5,481 nucleotides of DNA, taken from positions 1 to 5,481 of the forward strand of contig JBGOTP010000341.1 in assembly GCA_041476545.1 (NCBI GenBank), read 5' to 3'. Below the pieces are notes generated by a model. That model was given only the letters and a program-made list of their open reading frames with translations, was not told the origin of the DNA and did not search any database. This stretch comes from JBGOTP01 sp041476545. GTDB lineage: Bacteria > Acidobacteriota > Vicinamibacteria > Vicinamibacterales > CAVVIG01. Below are positions 5,091-5,481 of this stretch, in pieces. Within the stretch, counting starts at the first letter, position 1; the number at the start of each line of letters is the position of its first letter. The position numbers and the translations under genes were made by a program.

Positions 5091-5426
5091 TCAGGCGGTC
5101 GCCCGCTCGGTCGCCTCTTCGTACGCCGCATACGCGTCGAGGATGCATTCGCGTACGGCGTTCTGCGCCGTCGTGTCGACGACCGGCCGCAGGAGCGCGA
5201 AGCTCCGGCGCTCGCCGTTGATCGAGTACGACCGCGCCGGGAACGTGATGTTCCGGCCGTTGCCGCCGCGACGCTCCCAGATGCTGAAGCCGATCAGCTT
5301 CAGGCCGGCGAGCGGGGATTCGCCGCCGAAATGCAGTTCGGCCTCGGCGAGCTTGCCCGCGGGGTTGCCGCGATCGTTCGGGGTGATCTTGACGGTGATG
5401 GTGTCCGAGCTGTGGTTGGTCTGCAT
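5091..5426 (-). CDS. Small conserved-type protein, possible SpoVG-like
   Basis: This is a 111-residue soluble protein without signal peptide or membrane segment. Residues 10-35 (TITVKITPN, then KLAEAELHF) and 43-67 (LKLIGFSIWERR, then NITFPARSY) read as alternating beta strands. They are followed by NGERRSFALLRPV (69-81) and a C-terminal helix with CILDAYAAYEEA (93-104). The order of strand, strand, glycine turn, FPAR-like segment and final helix with a Tyr resembles SpoVG, a small RNA- or DNA-binding regulator. The match is by eye, the key residues are not strictly conserved, and I would not assign function. The start at 5426 is well fixed by AAGGAG seven bases upstream. A dedicated terminator after the stop makes it a monocistronic, probably well-expressed gene. 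An inverted repeat in its leader suggests regulation. Confidence 0.8.
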   Translation of the reverse strand: MQTNHSSDTITVKITPNDRGNPAGKLAEAELHFGGESPLAGLKLIGFSIWERRGGNGRNITFPARSYSINGERRSFALLRPVVDTTAQNAVRECILDAYAAYEEATERATA

Positions 5427-5433
5427 CGTTCTT

Positions 5434-5439
5434 CTCCTT
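5434..5439 (-). promoter_or_regulatory. Strong ribosome binding site for the SpoVG-like gene
   Basis: On the minus strand AAGGAG lies 7 bases before the ATG at 5426, an optimal spacing. It is one of only two clear Shine-Dalgarno sequences in the window and decides this start codon over upstream in-window alternatives in other frames. Confidence 0.75.
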
Positions 5440-5443
5440 GTTG

Positions 5444-5461
5444 GGAACCGTGATTGGTTCC
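5444..5461. promoter_or_regulatory. Inverted repeat in the leader of the SpoVG-like gene
   Basis: GGAACC (5444-5449) and GGTTCC (5456-5461) form a perfect 6-bp inverted repeat around a 6-base centre, 4 bases upstream of the AAGGAG. It may be an operator for a dimeric regulator or a 5' leader hairpin. The promoter itself is probably beyond the window end. Confidence 0.4.
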
Positions 5462-5481
5462 TTCATGTCCGTTGAGGGACC

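Noticed and set aside
4786..5475. Plus-strand ORF of 229 codons
   Set aside because: It runs through the tRNA-side terminator and then antisense to the whole SpoVG-like gene, with no recognisable domain and no suitable ribosome binding site.

Overview
The window is GC-rich bacterial chromosome with short genes separated by unusually long, repeat-laden intergenic stretches. The gene types and the lack of Shine-Dalgarno sequences before several genes are compatible with a soil Acidobacteriota of the Vicinamibacteria kind. That placement rests on general impression and no marker gene here settles it. Five protein genes and one tRNA can be supported.

Layout: 1-152 carries a diverged intergenic repeat, and 153-297 shows nothing recognisable. 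On the minus strand, 1834 to 1457 encodes a small exported HNH nuclease, followed by a patatin-like phospholipase running down to 323. The phospholipase reading frame appears broken near 1150-1154: its true N-terminus, with a good ribosome binding site, lies in another frame starting at 1320. Divergent from the HNH gene, on the plus strand, is an epoxide hydrolase-type alpha/beta hydrolase (1910-2893). After about 410 bases of repeat-rich DNA comes surE (3304-4071), a 5'-nucleotidase. From 4072 to 4568 there is no gene but there are a multi-hairpin repeat, the second copy of the repeat seen at the window start, and two terminator-like hairpins. tRNA-Pro(CGG) occupies 4569-4645. It is followed by about 400 bases with short tandem repeats and a hairpin-plus-T-tract terminator but no convincing gene. 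The minus strand from 5426 to 5091 encodes a 111-residue protein with a weak resemblance to SpoVG. It has a strong ribosome binding site and its own intrinsic terminator.

The genes do not form an obvious pathway. The HNH gene and the patatin gene are co-oriented and could be co-transcribed. The epoxide hydrolase and surE are probably separate transcription units, each with a -10-like hexamer close to the start codon. I see no defence system, CRISPR array, transposase or prophage. The most interesting material is the intergenic repeat content and the patatin frameshift.
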